Source of the DNA: Ignavibacteriota bacterium
GTDB taxonomy: Bacteria > Bacteroidota > Ignavibacteria > UBA10030 > UBA6906
Assembly (NCBI GenBank): GCA_003162635.1
Contig: PMNE01000014.1
Span: 8,898-52,779, forward strand
Reading direction: 5' to 3'
DNA: 43,882 nt
The notes under the pieces are model-generated. The model did no database searches. It worked only from the letters and a program-made list of their open reading frames with translations, and was not told the origin of the DNA. Positions 26,029 to 35,172 of the stretch are shown piece by piece. The position numbers and the translations under genes were made by a program. Every line of letters begins with the position of its first letter. Position 1 is the stretch's first letter.

Positions 26029-27942
26029 TCACTTGTAGCTGCGTTGACTCGGTTTTACGTATTCGAACGCCAACGGCTCCTTGTGGAGCTTGGGTTTTGC
26101 CCCGGTGCCCGCATATTCCCACGCGGCGACATAGGAGAACTTTGCGTCGTTCCGTTTGGCCTCTCCCTCCGGCGTCTGGCTCTCCTCGCGAAAGTGCCCG
26201 CCGCACGATTCATTTCTGTGCAGGGCATCACGGACCATCAGCTCTCCCAATTCGAGGAAATCGACAACCCGGTGAGCCTTCTCCAGTTCCTGGTTGAACC
26301 CGTCAGGCGTTCCCGTGATCTTCACGTCCTTCCAGAACCGCTCGCGAAGCGCAGGGATGAGCTTCAGCGCCTCTTCAAGCCCGGCCTTGTTTCTCGTCAT
26401 CCCGCAGTGCTCCCACAGAATCTTCCCAAGTTCTTTGTGCAATACGTCGACGGGGGTGCTCCCTTGCACATCCATCAGCTTCTGCGTCAGTGCGGCAATT
26501 CCCGCTTCGGCTTTCTGCACGGCCGGATGCGACTCCTCGATTTTGGGGAATGACGTGGATGCGAGATAATCGCCGATCGTGTATGGGATGATGAAGTATC
26601 CATCGGCGAGTCCCTGCATCAGCGCGCTTGCACCAAGCCGGTTCGCGCCGTGGTCGGAGAAGTTTGCCTCACCGAGAACAAAGAGACCCGGGATCGTGCT
26701 CATGAGGTTGTAGTCAACCCACAGGCCTCCCATGGTGTAATGGACGGCAGGGTATATGCGCATGGGCGTTCCATACCCGTCCTCTCCGGTGATCTGTTTG
26801 TACATGTCGAAGAGGTTTCCGTATTTCTCCTCCACCCATGCCTTGCCATGGCGTTCGATGGTATCGGCAAAATCGAGATAGACCGCCAGACGGGTCGATC
26901 CCACTCCGTGGCCCTTGTCGCACATTTCCTTCGCACGGCGCGAGGCAACATCGCGCGGGACAAGGTTGCCGAACGAAGGGTACAACCGCTCAAGGTAATA
27001 GTCCCGTTCATCTTCGGGAATACTGTTTGGTGCCCGGTCGTCTCCTTTTTTCTTCGGCACCCAGATGCGCCCGTCGTTGCGCAGGCTCTCGCTCATTAAT
27101 GTGAGTTTCGACTGATGCCCGCTGGACACCGGAATACATGTGGGATGGATCTGTGTGAAGCAGGGGTTGGCGAAGAGTGCCCCCCGTTTGTGTGCGCGCC
27201 ACGTTGCCGTCGCGTTGCACATCATCGCGTTGGTGGAAAGGAAGAATGCGTTGCTGTACCCTCCCGTGGCAAGGAGTACGGCATCGCCGAGGAACGATTC
27301 AAGAGTTCCTGTCGTGAGATTGCGCGCTACGACGCCGCGGGCACGGCCCTCAACGACCACGAGATCGAGCATCTCCCGGCGCTCGAAGAACCGTACCGCA
27401 CCCGTCCCCATTTGCCGGATGAGGGCGGAATAGGCGCCGAGAAGGAGCTGCTGCCCCGTTTGGCCCCGTGCATAGAAAGTCCGCGACACCTGTGCCCCTC
27501 CAAAGGAGCGGTTGTCCAGCATTCCGCCATACTCCCGGGCGAAAGGGACCCCTTGCGCCACGCATTGATCGATGATTGCGCCGCTGACCTGGGCAAGCCG
27601 GTACACGTTTGCCTCGCGGGACCGGTAATCGCCTCCCTTGACCGTGTCGTAGAAAAGCCGGAAAACACTGTCCCCGTCGTTCGGGTAGTTTTTCGGTGCA
27701 TTGATTCCTCCCTGTGCCGCGATGCTGTGGGCGCGGCGGGGCGATTCATGATAGGAGAGGGTGGTCACCTGGTAGCCAAGCTCCGCAAGGGAAGCGGCGG
27801 CCGATGCGCCCGCGAGCCCCGTCCCGACCACAATCACGTGGTACTTCCGTTTGTTTGCAGGGTTCACCAGTTTCATGTGGAAACGGTGATTATCCCATTT
27901 CTTTTCAATGGGTCCGTCAGGGATTTTGGAGTCGAGAATCAT
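26029..27942 (-). CDS. sdhA: succinate dehydrogenase/fumarate reductase flavoprotein subunit
   Basis: This 637-aa protein has a Rossmann FAD-binding motif [19 protein letters not shown] (about 41-59). The FAD-linking histidine motif [12 protein letters not shown] follows. Substrate-site segments include [11 protein letters not shown] and the active-site stretch RASREM-like [10 protein letters not shown], and [15 protein letters not shown] precedes the C-terminal helical domain. It oxidises succinate to fumarate in the TCA cycle, or the reverse under anaerobic conditions; direction cannot be told. The long N-terminal extension before the Rossmann fold and the C-A-B gene order are those of the Bacteroidota/epsilon-proteobacterial type. 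The gap to sdhC is 18 nt. Confidence 0.97.
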   Translation of the reverse strand: MILDSKIPDGPIEKKWDNHRFHMKLVNPANKRKYHVIVVGTGLAGASAAASLAELGYQVTTLSYHESPRRAHSIAAQGGINAPKNYPNDGDSVFRLFYDTVKGGDYRSREANVYRLAQVSGAIIDQCVAQGVPFAREYGGMLDNRSFGGAQVSRTFYARGQTGQQLLLGAYSALIRQMGTGAVRFFERREMLDLVVVEGRARGVVARNLTTGTLESFLGDAVLLATGGYSNAFFLSTNAMMCNATATWRAHKRGALFANPCFTQIHPTCIPVSSGHQSKLTLMSESLRNDGRIWVPKKKGDDRAPNSIPEDERDYYLERLYPSFGNLVPRDVASRRAKEMCDKGHGVGSTRLAVYLDFADTIERHGKAWVEEKYGNLFDMYKQITGEDGYGTPMRIYPAVHYTMGGLWVDYNLMSTIPGLFVLGEANFSDHGANRLGASALMQGLADGYFIIPYTIGDYLASTSFPKIEESHPAVQKAEAGIAALTQKLMDVQGSTPVDVLHKELGKILWEHCGMTRNKAGLEEALKLIPALRERFWKDVKITGTPDGFNQELEKAHRVVDFLELGELMVRDALHRNESCGGHFREESQTPEGEAKRNDAKFSYVAAWEYAGTGAKPKLHKEPLAFEYVKPSQRSYK

Positions 27943-27960
27943 GGTGGGGATTCCCCTCAG

Positions 27961-28614
27961 TTAAGAGAGCCAGAGGAAATAGAGCGGAATGGCCGCGAAG
28001 CAGACCGGGATGAGAAGCCAGAAGATCACGCTGACCGCATCGATCAGATTTTCGTACCGGGTGTTTCGCAGTCCCAGCGTCTGGAACGCAGATGCGAATC
28101 CGTGCTTCAGATGATAACCGAGGAATCCGAGGGCCGCGATGTAAAAGGCATCGTACCAGGGATTGCGGAACGCATCGCGGACCATATGGAACATGGTCGC
28201 CCCCGTCGGGAAGAACCGGGACGTGACAAAGAAGGTATTGACATGGACAACGAGAAAGACGAAGACAAACGCGCCGGTGATGAACGCCACCCGCGACGCG
28301 AGGGTGCTGGTCTCTCCTGGCTTGGTCACCGCATAGCGGACGGGACGCGCGCGCCTGTTTGCCACCCAGAGAACTGTCCCCACGAACGCATGGAGGAGAA
28401 ATCCGGCAAAGAGCACGATCTCCAGGGGGCGGATGAGGGGGTATGTCGCCATGAACTCGGCATACGTGTCAAACGTCGCTCCGCCATCGCGCCCGAAGAG
28501 GAACAGGTTGATGGTGAGATGCAGCAGCAGGAAACTGCACAGGAAGAAGCCCGAAAGAGCCATCAGCAGCTTCTGCCCGACAGAGGAGGTGATCAGCGAG
28601 GTTTCTTTACCCAT
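27961..28614 (-). CDS. sdhC: succinate dehydrogenase cytochrome b558 subunit
   Basis: This 217-aa protein has five membrane helices, with histidines placed for two b hemes (LLLHLTINL, LLHAFVG, LVVHVNTFF, LGYHLKHGF). It starts MGKETSLITSSVGQKLLMALSG, the typical opening of the b558 family in Bacteroidota. It anchors SdhAB to the membrane and exchanges electrons with menaquinone. It is first in the sdhCAB operon, 50 nt after a promoter with an exact Bacteroidota -7 box. Confidence 0.94.
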   Translation of the reverse strand: MGKETSLITSSVGQKLLMALSGFFLCSFLLLHLTINLFLFGRDGGATFDTYAEFMATYPLIRPLEIVLFAGFLLHAFVGTVLWVANRRARPVRYAVTKPGETSTLASRVAFITGAFVFVFLVVHVNTFFVTSRFFPTGATMFHMVRDAFRNPWYDAFYIAALGFLGYHLKHGFASAFQTLGLRNTRYENLIDAVSVIFWLLIPVCFAAIPLYFLWLS

Positions 28615-28663
28615 GGTGTATTTCCAGTGACGTACCGGAGGATTTCTTCGGACATGGTGGGCA

Positions 28664-28694
28664 CAAATTTACGAAAGAATGAGGTGTGGTGCAA
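28664..28694 (-). promoter_or_regulatory. candidate sdhCAB promoter with Bacteroidota-type -7 box
   Basis: The minus strand shows TTGCAC, 17 nt, then TAAATTTG, which fits both the sigma70 layout and the Bacteroidota consensus TTTG/TAnnTTTG. It lies in the 111-nt gap before sdhC. Confidence 0.6.
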
Positions 28695-28725
28695 TGGCTC
28701 CGTTGCTGACTGCAGAAAGGATTGC

Positions 28726-29604
28726 TCAGTGTGCCGCCACGGGCCGGACGAAACGGACGACGGAGATGATGCTTCCGGCAAATCCCAGAAGGATCCCTGC
28801 GCACACCAGACCGCCGTAGAACGCCGGAGCCATGCGGAGGTACGGAGCGAACTCAGCGGAGACGAGCCGGGCACCGTACCCCAAAAGGCCGGCGAGGAGA
28901 GCGGCGGCGAGAAGGCCGCCGCACAAACCCTGCACCGACCCCTCGAGCAGGAAGGGAAGCCGTATGAATCCCCTCGTTGCACCCACCAGTTCCATGGTCT
29001 GGATGAGCGATTGTTTCGCGCGGATTGCCAGGCGGATGGTGTTGGAGACGAGAAAGATGGCCGAGAGACTGATAATGAGTCCCAGTGTCAGCATGACTTT
29101 GTTTAATCCTGCTGCCCGTTTGTCGATGAGTTCCAGAAGTGCTTTCCGGTACACGACGCTCTCGATCCCCCGCATGGCGACGAGTCGGTCGTAGACTTCC
29201 TGCGTTCCCGTCGATGTACGGTACTGAGGGGTGAGGGTGATTTTCAACGAGGGGGGGAGGGGGTTGAAGTCAAGGACCGTTGTGATATCTTCCCCAAATT
29301 CCTGCTTGAAAATGCGGACTGCATCGTCCTTCGAGATGAACAGAACATTCTCCACGCCGCGCAAGGAAGAGACAGCAGTGACGAGCGAATCGATCTCTCC
29401 TTCCGTCGCGGGTTCCACAAGGAATGCCTCCATCTCAAGCCGGGCGCGCAGGGCATCCACCAGCCGTCCTGCATTGACGGTGATTGCCACGAATGAGCCC
29501 AGCAAAAGCAGGGAGATGCACACCGTGATGATCGAAAGGAGAGAAGAGATCTTTGCCCGGCGGAATCCGGAGAAACTCTCGCGCAACGTATAGGAGATGC
29601 TCAT
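28726..29604 (-). CDS. ftsX: cell division protein FtsX
   Basis: This 292-aa protein has four membrane helices: one at the N-terminus (SSLLSIITVCISLLLLGSFVAI) and three in the C-terminal half. Between helices 1 and 2 lies a periplasmic domain of about 110 residues (EMEAFLVEPATEGEIDSL, ENVLFISKDDAVRIFKQEFGED), as in FtsX. The MELVGATRGFIRLPFLLEGSVQGL segment is the conserved FtsX coupling helix. With FtsE it controls peptidoglycan hydrolases at the septum. FtsE is not adjacent. It is the last gene of the run ybaB-recR-lipoproteins-ftsX. Confidence 0.9.
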   Translation of the reverse strand: MSISYTLRESFSGFRRAKISSLLSIITVCISLLLLGSFVAITVNAGRLVDALRARLEMEAFLVEPATEGEIDSLVTAVSSLRGVENVLFISKDDAVRIFKQEFGEDITTVLDFNPLPPSLKITLTPQYRTSTGTQEVYDRLVAMRGIESVVYRKALLELIDKRAAGLNKVMLTLGLIISLSAIFLVSNTIRLAIRAKQSLIQTMELVGATRGFIRLPFLLEGSVQGLCGGLLAAALLAGLLGYGARLVSAEFAPYLRMAPAFYGGLVCAGILLGFAGSIISVVRFVRPVAAH

Positions 29605-29613
29605 AAGGTCGGA

Positions 29614-30150
29614 TTAGAAATTGGACTGGTCGCGCCAGCGGAAGATCTTCCAGGGGTCGGACACCCTGTCGCGCTGGAGCGTCAGACTCGCATACCCGTC
29701 CACCTGCTCGATGTCGCTGGGGTTGAAGACAACCGTAAGAGTGAAGCCGCGGAGGACATCCACCGAGGTCGAATCGGACGTCGAGGACACATAGTTGGTC
29801 CAGATGAGGTCCAGCTTCTGCGCATTCTGAAAGAGACCGTATGTGCTCCGCATCTCTTCATCCCGTCCCCACGTGATGTCGATCCCCTGCGTGTAGTCAC
29901 GATACACAAAAATGAATTGCGCGTCAAGGAGTTGCCCATAGATGGTGGTGTCGCGGAATGTGTAGGCCGCCTGAAAACACTGAAAGACGCCGTCAATGGT
30001 GTGCTGATCGCAGGCAGCTGCCGCGGGCGTATCGTCACGTCCCGGAGCGAAGGGGTTCAGGCACCCTGCCGCAATGACGGAGCAGAGTGCCAGCGCGAAG
30101 AGCTGCGCTGCGGCAACAGGGCCGGACCGCCGGCCTCCGCTCTTCTTCAA
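29614..30150 (-). CDS. lipoprotein, NTF2-like, second of a tandem pair
   Basis: The track start at 30213 lies inside the previous gene. A TTG at 30150, overlapping the upstream stop codon (TTGA), gives [30 protein letters not shown] as a lipoprotein signal, and the preceding AAGGGG supports it; this yields 178 aa. After the lipobox C the mature part is a small domain with DGVFQCFQAAYTFRDTTIYGQLLD and a final strand WKIFRWRDQSNF. It resembles the neighbouring lipoprotein in overall layout and in its C-terminal W-K/S-I-x-R-W motif, so they look like tandem paralogues. An NTF2/SnoaL-like fold is possible but not proven. Confidence 0.65.
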   Translation of the reverse strand: MKKSGGRRSGPVAAAQLFALALCSVIAAGCLNPFAPGRDDTPAAAACDQHTIDGVFQCFQAAYTFRDTTIYGQLLDAQFIFVYRDYTQGIDITWGRDEEMRSTYGLFQNAQKLDLIWTNYVSSTSDSTSVDVLRGFTLTVVFNPSDIEQVDGYASLTLQRDRVSDPWKIFRWRDQSNF

Positions 30151-30797
30151 TTGCTGAATTTCCCCTTGAACACGCTCCACGTCGTGTCGTTCGTCGTCTT
30201 GAAATCGGTCCACCGGTAAATTGACCAGATATTGTTCCCGTTCCGCCCGAGTGTGAACCGGAGATTCCCGCGCGCGATCGTCGGAAAGGATGGGTCGGTG
30301 TGTTCGAAGGTCAGGATATAGTCATACTCGAGCTGGGCGGAATCGCTCGAGAAGAACTGTGACTTCTGCGTCAGCACCAAACTGGAAGTGGACGTGGCTT
30401 TCACCCGGACCGTCAGGTTCTGGAAATACTCCTGCTCAGAGGTGATCGTCCAACTTTGAAAGAGTGAGGCGTACTGCGCCGCTCCCTCCGAGGATGGCAC
30501 GAACGTAAAGGCCGGCACGCCGGCAGCGCCGTCCGAGAAGCACAGGACGTAGTTCGGAACGTCCCGCTGCTCCACGGCAAGCTGCAGGTTGGTGATCACC
30601 GTCAGCGGTTCAGTGGCGGAGGTGAATCCTCCGCTCGGTGCAGTAGGGTTTTCGGGCGTGCGCGTTTCGAAAAGGCCGCAGCCGCCCGCTCCCGCGAGAA
30701 TCACAATAACTGCGGCGAAAGCCGATCGCCCTGCTGTGCGGACAAACCGTCTACAGGGAGATGCGTCCCTCAAGGGCGCGTGTAAGCGTTGCTTCAT
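30147..30797 (-). CDS. lipoprotein, NTF2-like, first of a tandem pair
   Basis: I take the ATG at 30797 (MKQRLHAPL) because GGAG lies upstream with good spacing, giving 216 aa; the track starts 8 codons earlier. The start lies within the 3' end of recR, overlapping it by 47 nt in another frame. The lipoprotein signal ends [14 protein letters not shown]. The mature part includes [19 protein letters not shown], two Ser/Thr-rich strands, and the C-terminal [17 protein letters not shown]. The tandem partner is next, with overlapping stop/start codons. The function is unknown; it is likely anchored in the outer membrane. Confidence 0.68.
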   Translation of the reverse strand: MKQRLHAPLRDASPCRRFVRTAGRSAFAAVIVILAGAGGCGLFETRTPENPTAPSGGFTSATEPLTVITNLQLAVEQRDVPNYVLCFSDGAAGVPAFTFVPSSEGAAQYASLFQSWTITSEQEYFQNLTVRVKATSTSSLVLTQKSQFFSSDSAQLEYDYILTFEHTDPSFPTIARGNLRFTLGRNGNNIWSIYRWTDFKTTNDTTWSVFKGKFSN

Positions 30798-31347
30798 CTG
30801 CAAACTCCAAATCACCCCCAACAGGAATCCCGCGTGCCAGGCGTGAGACGGCGACGCCGAGCGGCTTCAGGAGGCGGGTCAGGTAAATCGTTGTCGCTTC
30901 CCCTTCGACGTTCGGATTCATTGCGAGGATCACTTCAACCACCGTTCCATCGATGCGGAGGAGAAGCTCCTTGACCTTCAGGTCGTCGGGGCCGATCCCC
31001 TCCAGGGGGGACAGGGAGCCGCCCAGGACATGATACAAACCGCGAAACTCATTCGTCTTTTCCAGCGCGATCACATCGTTCGGTTCCTCAACGACGCAGA
31101 GGATGCTCCTGTCGCGCTTGGCGCTGGAGCAGATTGCGCAAGGATCCTCTTCAGTGATGTTGCAACAGACAGAGCAGGGGCGAATCTTGTCCTTGAGGTT
31201 TACCATGGCTTTGGCCATGCGGACGACATCTTCACGCTGCTGTTTGAGGAGGTACAGTGCGAGGCGTTGCGCGGATTTGCGGCCGATGCCTGGGAGCTTC
31301 GAGAACTCTTCGATAAGCTGTTGGAGCGCTTCCGACGTGTACAGCAT
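30751..31347 (-). CDS. recR: recombination mediator RecR
   Basis: This 198-aa protein has a helix-hairpin-helix [17 protein letters not shown] (about 19-35), a zinc finger with [16 protein letters not shown] (four cysteines, about 57-72), and a Toprim domain with [12 protein letters not shown] and [19 protein letters not shown]. It loads RecA at gaps together with RecO. As in many bacteria it follows ybaB. Its 3' end overlaps the next gene. Confidence 0.96.
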   Translation of the reverse strand: MLYTSEALQQLIEEFSKLPGIGRKSAQRLALYLLKQQREDVVRMAKAMVNLKDKIRPCSVCCNITEEDPCAICSSAKRDRSILCVVEEPNDVIALEKTNEFRGLYHVLGGSLSPLEGIGPDDLKVKELLLRIDGTVVEVILAMNPNVEGEATTIYLTRLLKPLGVAVSRLARGIPVGGDLEFADEATLTRALEGRISL

Positions 31348-31402
31348 AAGGTGTCAGGCCCCTCGTCGCGGATGGGAAAGCGGGAACCGTCTGCGGGGCA
31401 TG

Positions 31403-31741
31403 TCAGAGACCGGGCATGGAGAGGCCCGGGATCGATGGCAGCATGCCGTTTGTCGCCTTTGCCATCTCCTCCTGCGCCATCTTCCCCGCGTCGTCCAGCG
31501 CCTTGTTTGCGGCGGCAAGGACCAAATCTTCCAGCATTTCGACATCGGCGGGGTTCACCACTTCCTTGTCGATGGCGACCTTGACGATGTGTTGTTTCCC
31601 GTTGGCGGTCACTTTCACCATTCCTCCCCCCGCTTCCCCAACGACGGTCTTTCCTTCCAACTCCTCCTGGGTGCGTGCGATCTTTTCCTGCACCTTCTGG
31701 ATTTGCTTCATCATCCCCTGCATGTTCGGCATTCCCGCCAT
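31403..31741 (-). CDS. ybaB: nucleoid-associated protein YbaB/EbfC
   Basis: The track ORF begins at 31969, but the gene starts at ATG 31741 (MAGMPNMQGMMKQIQKVQEKI), with GGA upstream and a -10/-35 pair between. It is 112 aa. The helical opening, then GEAGGGMVKVTANGKQHIVKVAIDKEVVNPADVEMLEDLVLAAANKAL, is diagnostic. It binds DNA as a dimer. It is first in the ybaB-recR run and divergent from uppS. Confidence 0.94.
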   Translation of the reverse strand: MAGMPNMQGMMKQIQKVQEKIARTQEELEGKTVVGEAGGGMVKVTANGKQHIVKVAIDKEVVNPADVEMLEDLVLAAANKALDDAGKMAQEEMAKATNGMLPSIPGLSMPGL

Positions 31742-31774
31742 CGCTCGTTCCGCCCTAAGGTTGATAATGTTTGA

Positions 31775-31803
31775 AGTATATCTGTTTTGCCCCGGAAAGT
31801 CAA
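31775..31803 (-). promoter_or_regulatory. sigma70-type promoter for ybaB-recR-lipoprotein-ftsX
   Basis: The minus strand reads TTGACT-N17-TATACT, a near-consensus pair, 34 nt before the ybaB ATG. It faces away from the uppS promoter; the two -35 boxes are only 11 nt apart. Confidence 0.68.
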
Positions 31804-31814
31804 ACCCGACTTCC

Positions 31815-31843
31815 TTGACTTTCGCGTGGAAATCGGTTAAATT
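31815..31843 (+). promoter_or_regulatory. candidate promoter for the uppS-bamA-lpx cluster
   Basis: TTGACT-N17-TAAATT is seen on the plus strand, 62 nt before the uppS start and back to back with the ybaB promoter. Confidence 0.62.
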
Positions 31844-31905
31844 TTCATTTCCATCCGTGTCCGCCTCTATGGGGATGCGCATTTTCACGACGCGGAGTCG
31901 ATCCC

Positions 31906-32739
31906 TTGGGAAAAGGTCCACAGCTGGCCACAGGCGAAGACGCACGAGTGCAGGAGAAGCTGCGGACATCGGGAGAAATCCCCGGGCACATTGCCGTCAT
32001 CATGGACGGCAATGGGCGATGGGCGAAGAAGCGCGGGCTGCCGAGAACCGCAGGTCATTCGGAAGGCGTGGAATCGGTCCGCGATACCGTGGAAGCGTGC
32101 GGCCAGCTTGGCGTCCGGTATCTTACCCTCTATGCGTTCTCCACGGAGAACTGGAAAAGGCCGAAAGAAGAAGTCTCCCTGCTCATGCGTCTGCTCCTGA
32201 AGGCGTTGCGCGACGAGACAGACCGCCTGCATACGAATAATGTCCGGATCCAGGCGATAGGCGACATCGATGCTCTCCCGCGAGAACTGCAGAACGAACT
32301 CCTCGAAGGTATTCAAAGGACGAAGGACAATACCGGTCTGACGCTGATCCTTGCGCTGAGTTACAGCGGGCGGTGGGATTTGACGCACGCCATGAGACGG
32401 ATTGCGCGGGAAGTGGTCGAGCACGGACTCACCGAAGACCACATCACGGAAGAGATGATCAGTTCCCACATCTCCACCGCTGGCATCCCCGATCCTGATC
32501 TTCTGATTCGAACGAGCGGCGAATTCAGGATCAGTAATTTCCTTTTGTGGCAGCTTGCCTACACGGAGATCTATATCACACCGAGGTTCTGGCCCGGTTT
32601 CCGCAGAGATGAACTGTACGAGGCGATCCGCGACTATCAAAAGAGGGAGCGCCGGTTTGGTATGGTCAGCGAACAATTGCACGGCTCGCAGACGGAAGTC
32701 GGCGCCGGGCGGTTTATGAAGAGTCTTACAGGACAGTGA
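31906..32739 (+). CDS. uppS: isoprenyl transferase (undecaprenyl diphosphate synthase)
   Basis: This 277-aa protein builds the undecaprenyl carrier used for peptidoglycan and O-antigen. The motifs are HIAVIMDGNGRWAKKRG (with the catalytic Asp), YAFSTENWKRPKEEV, and DLLIRTSGEFRISNFLLWQLAYTEIY, ending in the conserved FWPGF. The chosen start is TTG with GGAG 8 nt before it; an alternative GTG at 31951 would give a more standard N-terminus. It is the first gene of the envelope cluster; bamA follows one base after its stop. Confidence 0.95.
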   Translation: MGKGPQLATGEDARVQEKLRTSGEIPGHIAVIMDGNGRWAKKRGLPRTAGHSEGVESVRDTVEACGQLGVRYLTLYAFSTENWKRPKEEVSLLMRLLLKALRDETDRLHTNNVRIQAIGDIDALPRELQNELLEGIQRTKDNTGLTLILALSYSGRWDLTHAMRRIAREVVEHGLTEDHITEEMISSHISTAGIPDPDLLIRTSGEFRISNFLLWQLAYTEIYITPRFWPGFRRDELYEAIRDYQKRERRFGMVSEQLHGSQTEVGAGRFMKSLTGQ

Positions 32740-32740
32740 T

Positions 32741-35116
32741 ATGAAGAAGTGCGTTTTCGCAGTCGTGGCGGCGGGTTCAGTCCTGTGGGCCACATCATGT
32801 ACGTACGCCCAGCAGGCCCCCCAGCCTCAGGAGGTCGCCAAGATCCTCGGCATCTCCGTGGAAGGGAACACTCTTGCGGATCCGGCGGCGGTCATCGCGA
32901 ATTCCGGCCTCAAGGTTGGCGATGATATTATCATGCCAGGCGACCAGGTGTCGCAGGCGGTGCGGCGGCTGTGGAACCTGAGACTCTTTGACGATATCCA
33001 GATCAACGTCGAGAAAAGGGTGGGCAGCGGCCTCTACCTGGTGATTGTGGTGAAAGAATTCCCGCGGTTCGAACGGACGGAGATCATCGGCCGCAATGAG
33101 GTCAGTGAAGACGATATCACCAAGAAGATCAACTACGTCCGCGGGCAGGTCTTCCCTTCCCAGGAGACCATCCGCATCAAGAAGGAAATCAAGAAGCTGT
33201 ACGAGAAGGAAGGGTATCTTCTGGCGAAGATCAACGTCGACGTCGTCCCTTCCGATACCGTTAAGAACAGGGTGGTCGTCCGTGTCACCATCGACGAGGG
33301 TGAAGAAGTCAAGGTGGGACACATTCTCTTCGAGGGGAACACCGCTTTCGACAGCGGGGACCTGAAAGGGGCGATGGACGAGACCTCGGAGAAAGTGTGG
33401 TGGAAGTTCTGGTCGTCAGCGAAATTTGACCAGAAGAAATATGACGACGACAAGAAGAAGATCATCGACTTCTACCGGAAGAACGGTTACCGCGACGCAC
33501 AGATCGTCTCGGATTCCATCTGGTATTCGGAAAACAAAGAGAGGATGTCGATCCTCATCCGGGTTCACGAGGGGGAGCAGTACAGGATCCGCCATATCGT
33601 CTGGCAGGGGAACACCGTGTACCCTGCGGAAGAGCTCAACCGCCGCCTCGGAATGTCGACGGGGGACATCTACAATCAGGAGAAGTTCGAGCAGAATCTC
33701 CGCGGGAATGAAGCGCAACTTGATGTTGCCTCGCTCTATCTTGACAACGGCTATCTTCGGGTCAACCTTGAACCGGCAGAAACGCGCATCGGCACGGATT
33801 CCGTGGACATCACGATCAATGTCTATGAGATGAGCCAATTCCGCATCGGACAGGTCATGATCAGGGGAAATACGAAGACGCAGGAGAAGGTCATCCGGCG
33901 GGAACTTTACACGCGGCCGGGAGACTACTTCAACCGGGCGGCCATCATGCGGAGTCTCCGCGAATTGCAACAATTGAATTATTTTAACCCCGAGAAGATC
34001 AAGCCGGATTATGCGCTGGTTGATGACAAGACGGTCGATCTGACGTATGACGTGGAGGAAAAGTCGAGCGACAATATCAACGCTTCCGTCGGTTACAGCG
34101 GGGCATTCGGCCTGACGGGAGGCCTGGGGTTCACCATCAATAACTTCTCGATCGCGGAACCCTTGAGCGGCGGGGCAGGCCAAGTGCTCAGCTTCCAGTG
34201 GCAGTTCGGCGTGGGGGCAAGCTACCGGACGTTTAACATCGGCTTCACGGAACCCTGGTTGATGGGCAAGCCGACTCTTCTCGGTGTCAATCTCTACGAT
34301 ACGCGGCAGAATTACGTCTACGATCTGCAGCAGACGGGGGCGTCGATCCGCATCGGACGGCGCTTCAAGTGGCCGGACGATTTCTTTCGCGGCGACTGGA
34401 TCCTGACGGGGCAGCATAACAATGTGCGGTATGGTGCAGGCATCTACGCGGTGGGGGTCACGACGCAGACCAGCATCACACAGATCATCTCGCGCAACAG
34501 CGTGGATAATCCGATCTTCCCTGTCACAGGGTCGACGCTCTCGCTGTCGGCGGAGCTCTCCGGCGGGCCGTTCCTCCCCGGCAACGTGAATTTCCACAAA
34601 TGGATCCTGTCGTCGGAATGGTACATGCCCCTTGCCAACAGCACCCGGCTTGCCCTGTACCTGAGCTCGACGTACGGCTTCCTCTCCCCGATCGGTTCGG
34701 GAGCTTCGATCTCGCCTATCGATTTTTTCTTTATGGGGGGGACCGGTCTCGGGTACATCTCCACGATCCCGCTGCGTGGGTATGAGGACCAGTCCATCGG
34801 ACCGCGGACGGCCAGCGGAAGCATCACGGGCGGCTACGCCATGACGAAACAGACCATGGAGCTTCGCCTCGCCGCTGCCATCAACCCGATCCCGATCTAC
34901 TTTCTTTTGTTCGCGGAAGGTGGGAACGTGTACGCTTCCCTCTCACACGCAAACTTCTTTGACCTGGATCGCTCCGCCGGGTTCGGCGCGAGGATTCAGA
35001 TCGCCCCGATCGGCCTGATCGGGTTTGATTACGGCTACGGTTTCGACGATGTGTATCCGAAGGACGGACATGCCGACGGGTGGCATTTCCACTTCGTTTT
35101 CGGCAAGGGCTTCTGA
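32741..35116 (+). CDS. bamA: outer membrane protein assembly factor BamA
   Basis: This 791-aa protein has a signal peptide (MKKCVFAVVAAGSVLWATSCTYAQ), POTRA domains from about residue 30 to 430 (repeats of the form 'GNT...' such as VEGNTLADP, FEGNTAFDSG, WQGNTVYPAEEL, IRGNTKTQEKVI), and a 16-stranded beta-barrel. The barrel includes the conserved IPLRGYEDQ loop near residue 680 and ends with Phe, as expected for an outer-membrane signal. It inserts beta-barrel proteins into the outer membrane. The length is typical of Bacteroidota BamA. Two Skp-like chaperone genes follow. Confidence 0.96.
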   Translation: MKKCVFAVVAAGSVLWATSCTYAQQAPQPQEVAKILGISVEGNTLADPAAVIANSGLKVGDDIIMPGDQVSQAVRRLWNLRLFDDIQINVEKRVGSGLYLVIVVKEFPRFERTEIIGRNEVSEDDITKKINYVRGQVFPSQETIRIKKEIKKLYEKEGYLLAKINVDVVPSDTVKNRVVVRVTIDEGEEVKVGHILFEGNTAFDSGDLKGAMDETSEKVWWKFWSSAKFDQKKYDDDKKKIIDFYRKNGYRDAQIVSDSIWYSENKERMSILIRVHEGEQYRIRHIVWQGNTVYPAEELNRRLGMSTGDIYNQEKFEQNLRGNEAQLDVASLYLDNGYLRVNLEPAETRIGTDSVDITINVYEMSQFRIGQVMIRGNTKTQEKVIRRELYTRPGDYFNRAAIMRSLRELQQLNYFNPEKIKPDYALVDDKTVDLTYDVEEKSSDNINASVGYSGAFGLTGGLGFTINNFSIAEPLSGGAGQVLSFQWQFGVGASYRTFNIGFTEPWLMGKPTLLGVNLYDTRQNYVYDLQQTGASIRIGRRFKWPDDFFRGDWILTGQHNNVRYGAGIYAVGVTTQTSITQIISRNSVDNPIFPVTGSTLSLSAELSGGPFLPGNVNFHKWILSSEWYMPLANSTRLALYLSSTYGFLSPIGSGASISPIDFFFMGGTGLGYISTIPLRGYEDQSIGPRTASGSITGGYAMTKQTMELRLAAAINPIPIYFLLFAEGGNVYASLSHANFFDLDRSAGFGARIQIAPIGLIGFDYGYGFDDVYPKDGHADGWHFHFVFGKGF

Positions 35117-35172
35117 CAGCTGTGTTCTACATTCTCCATCACCAATCCACACTCATTCGCAGGGGTAAATCA

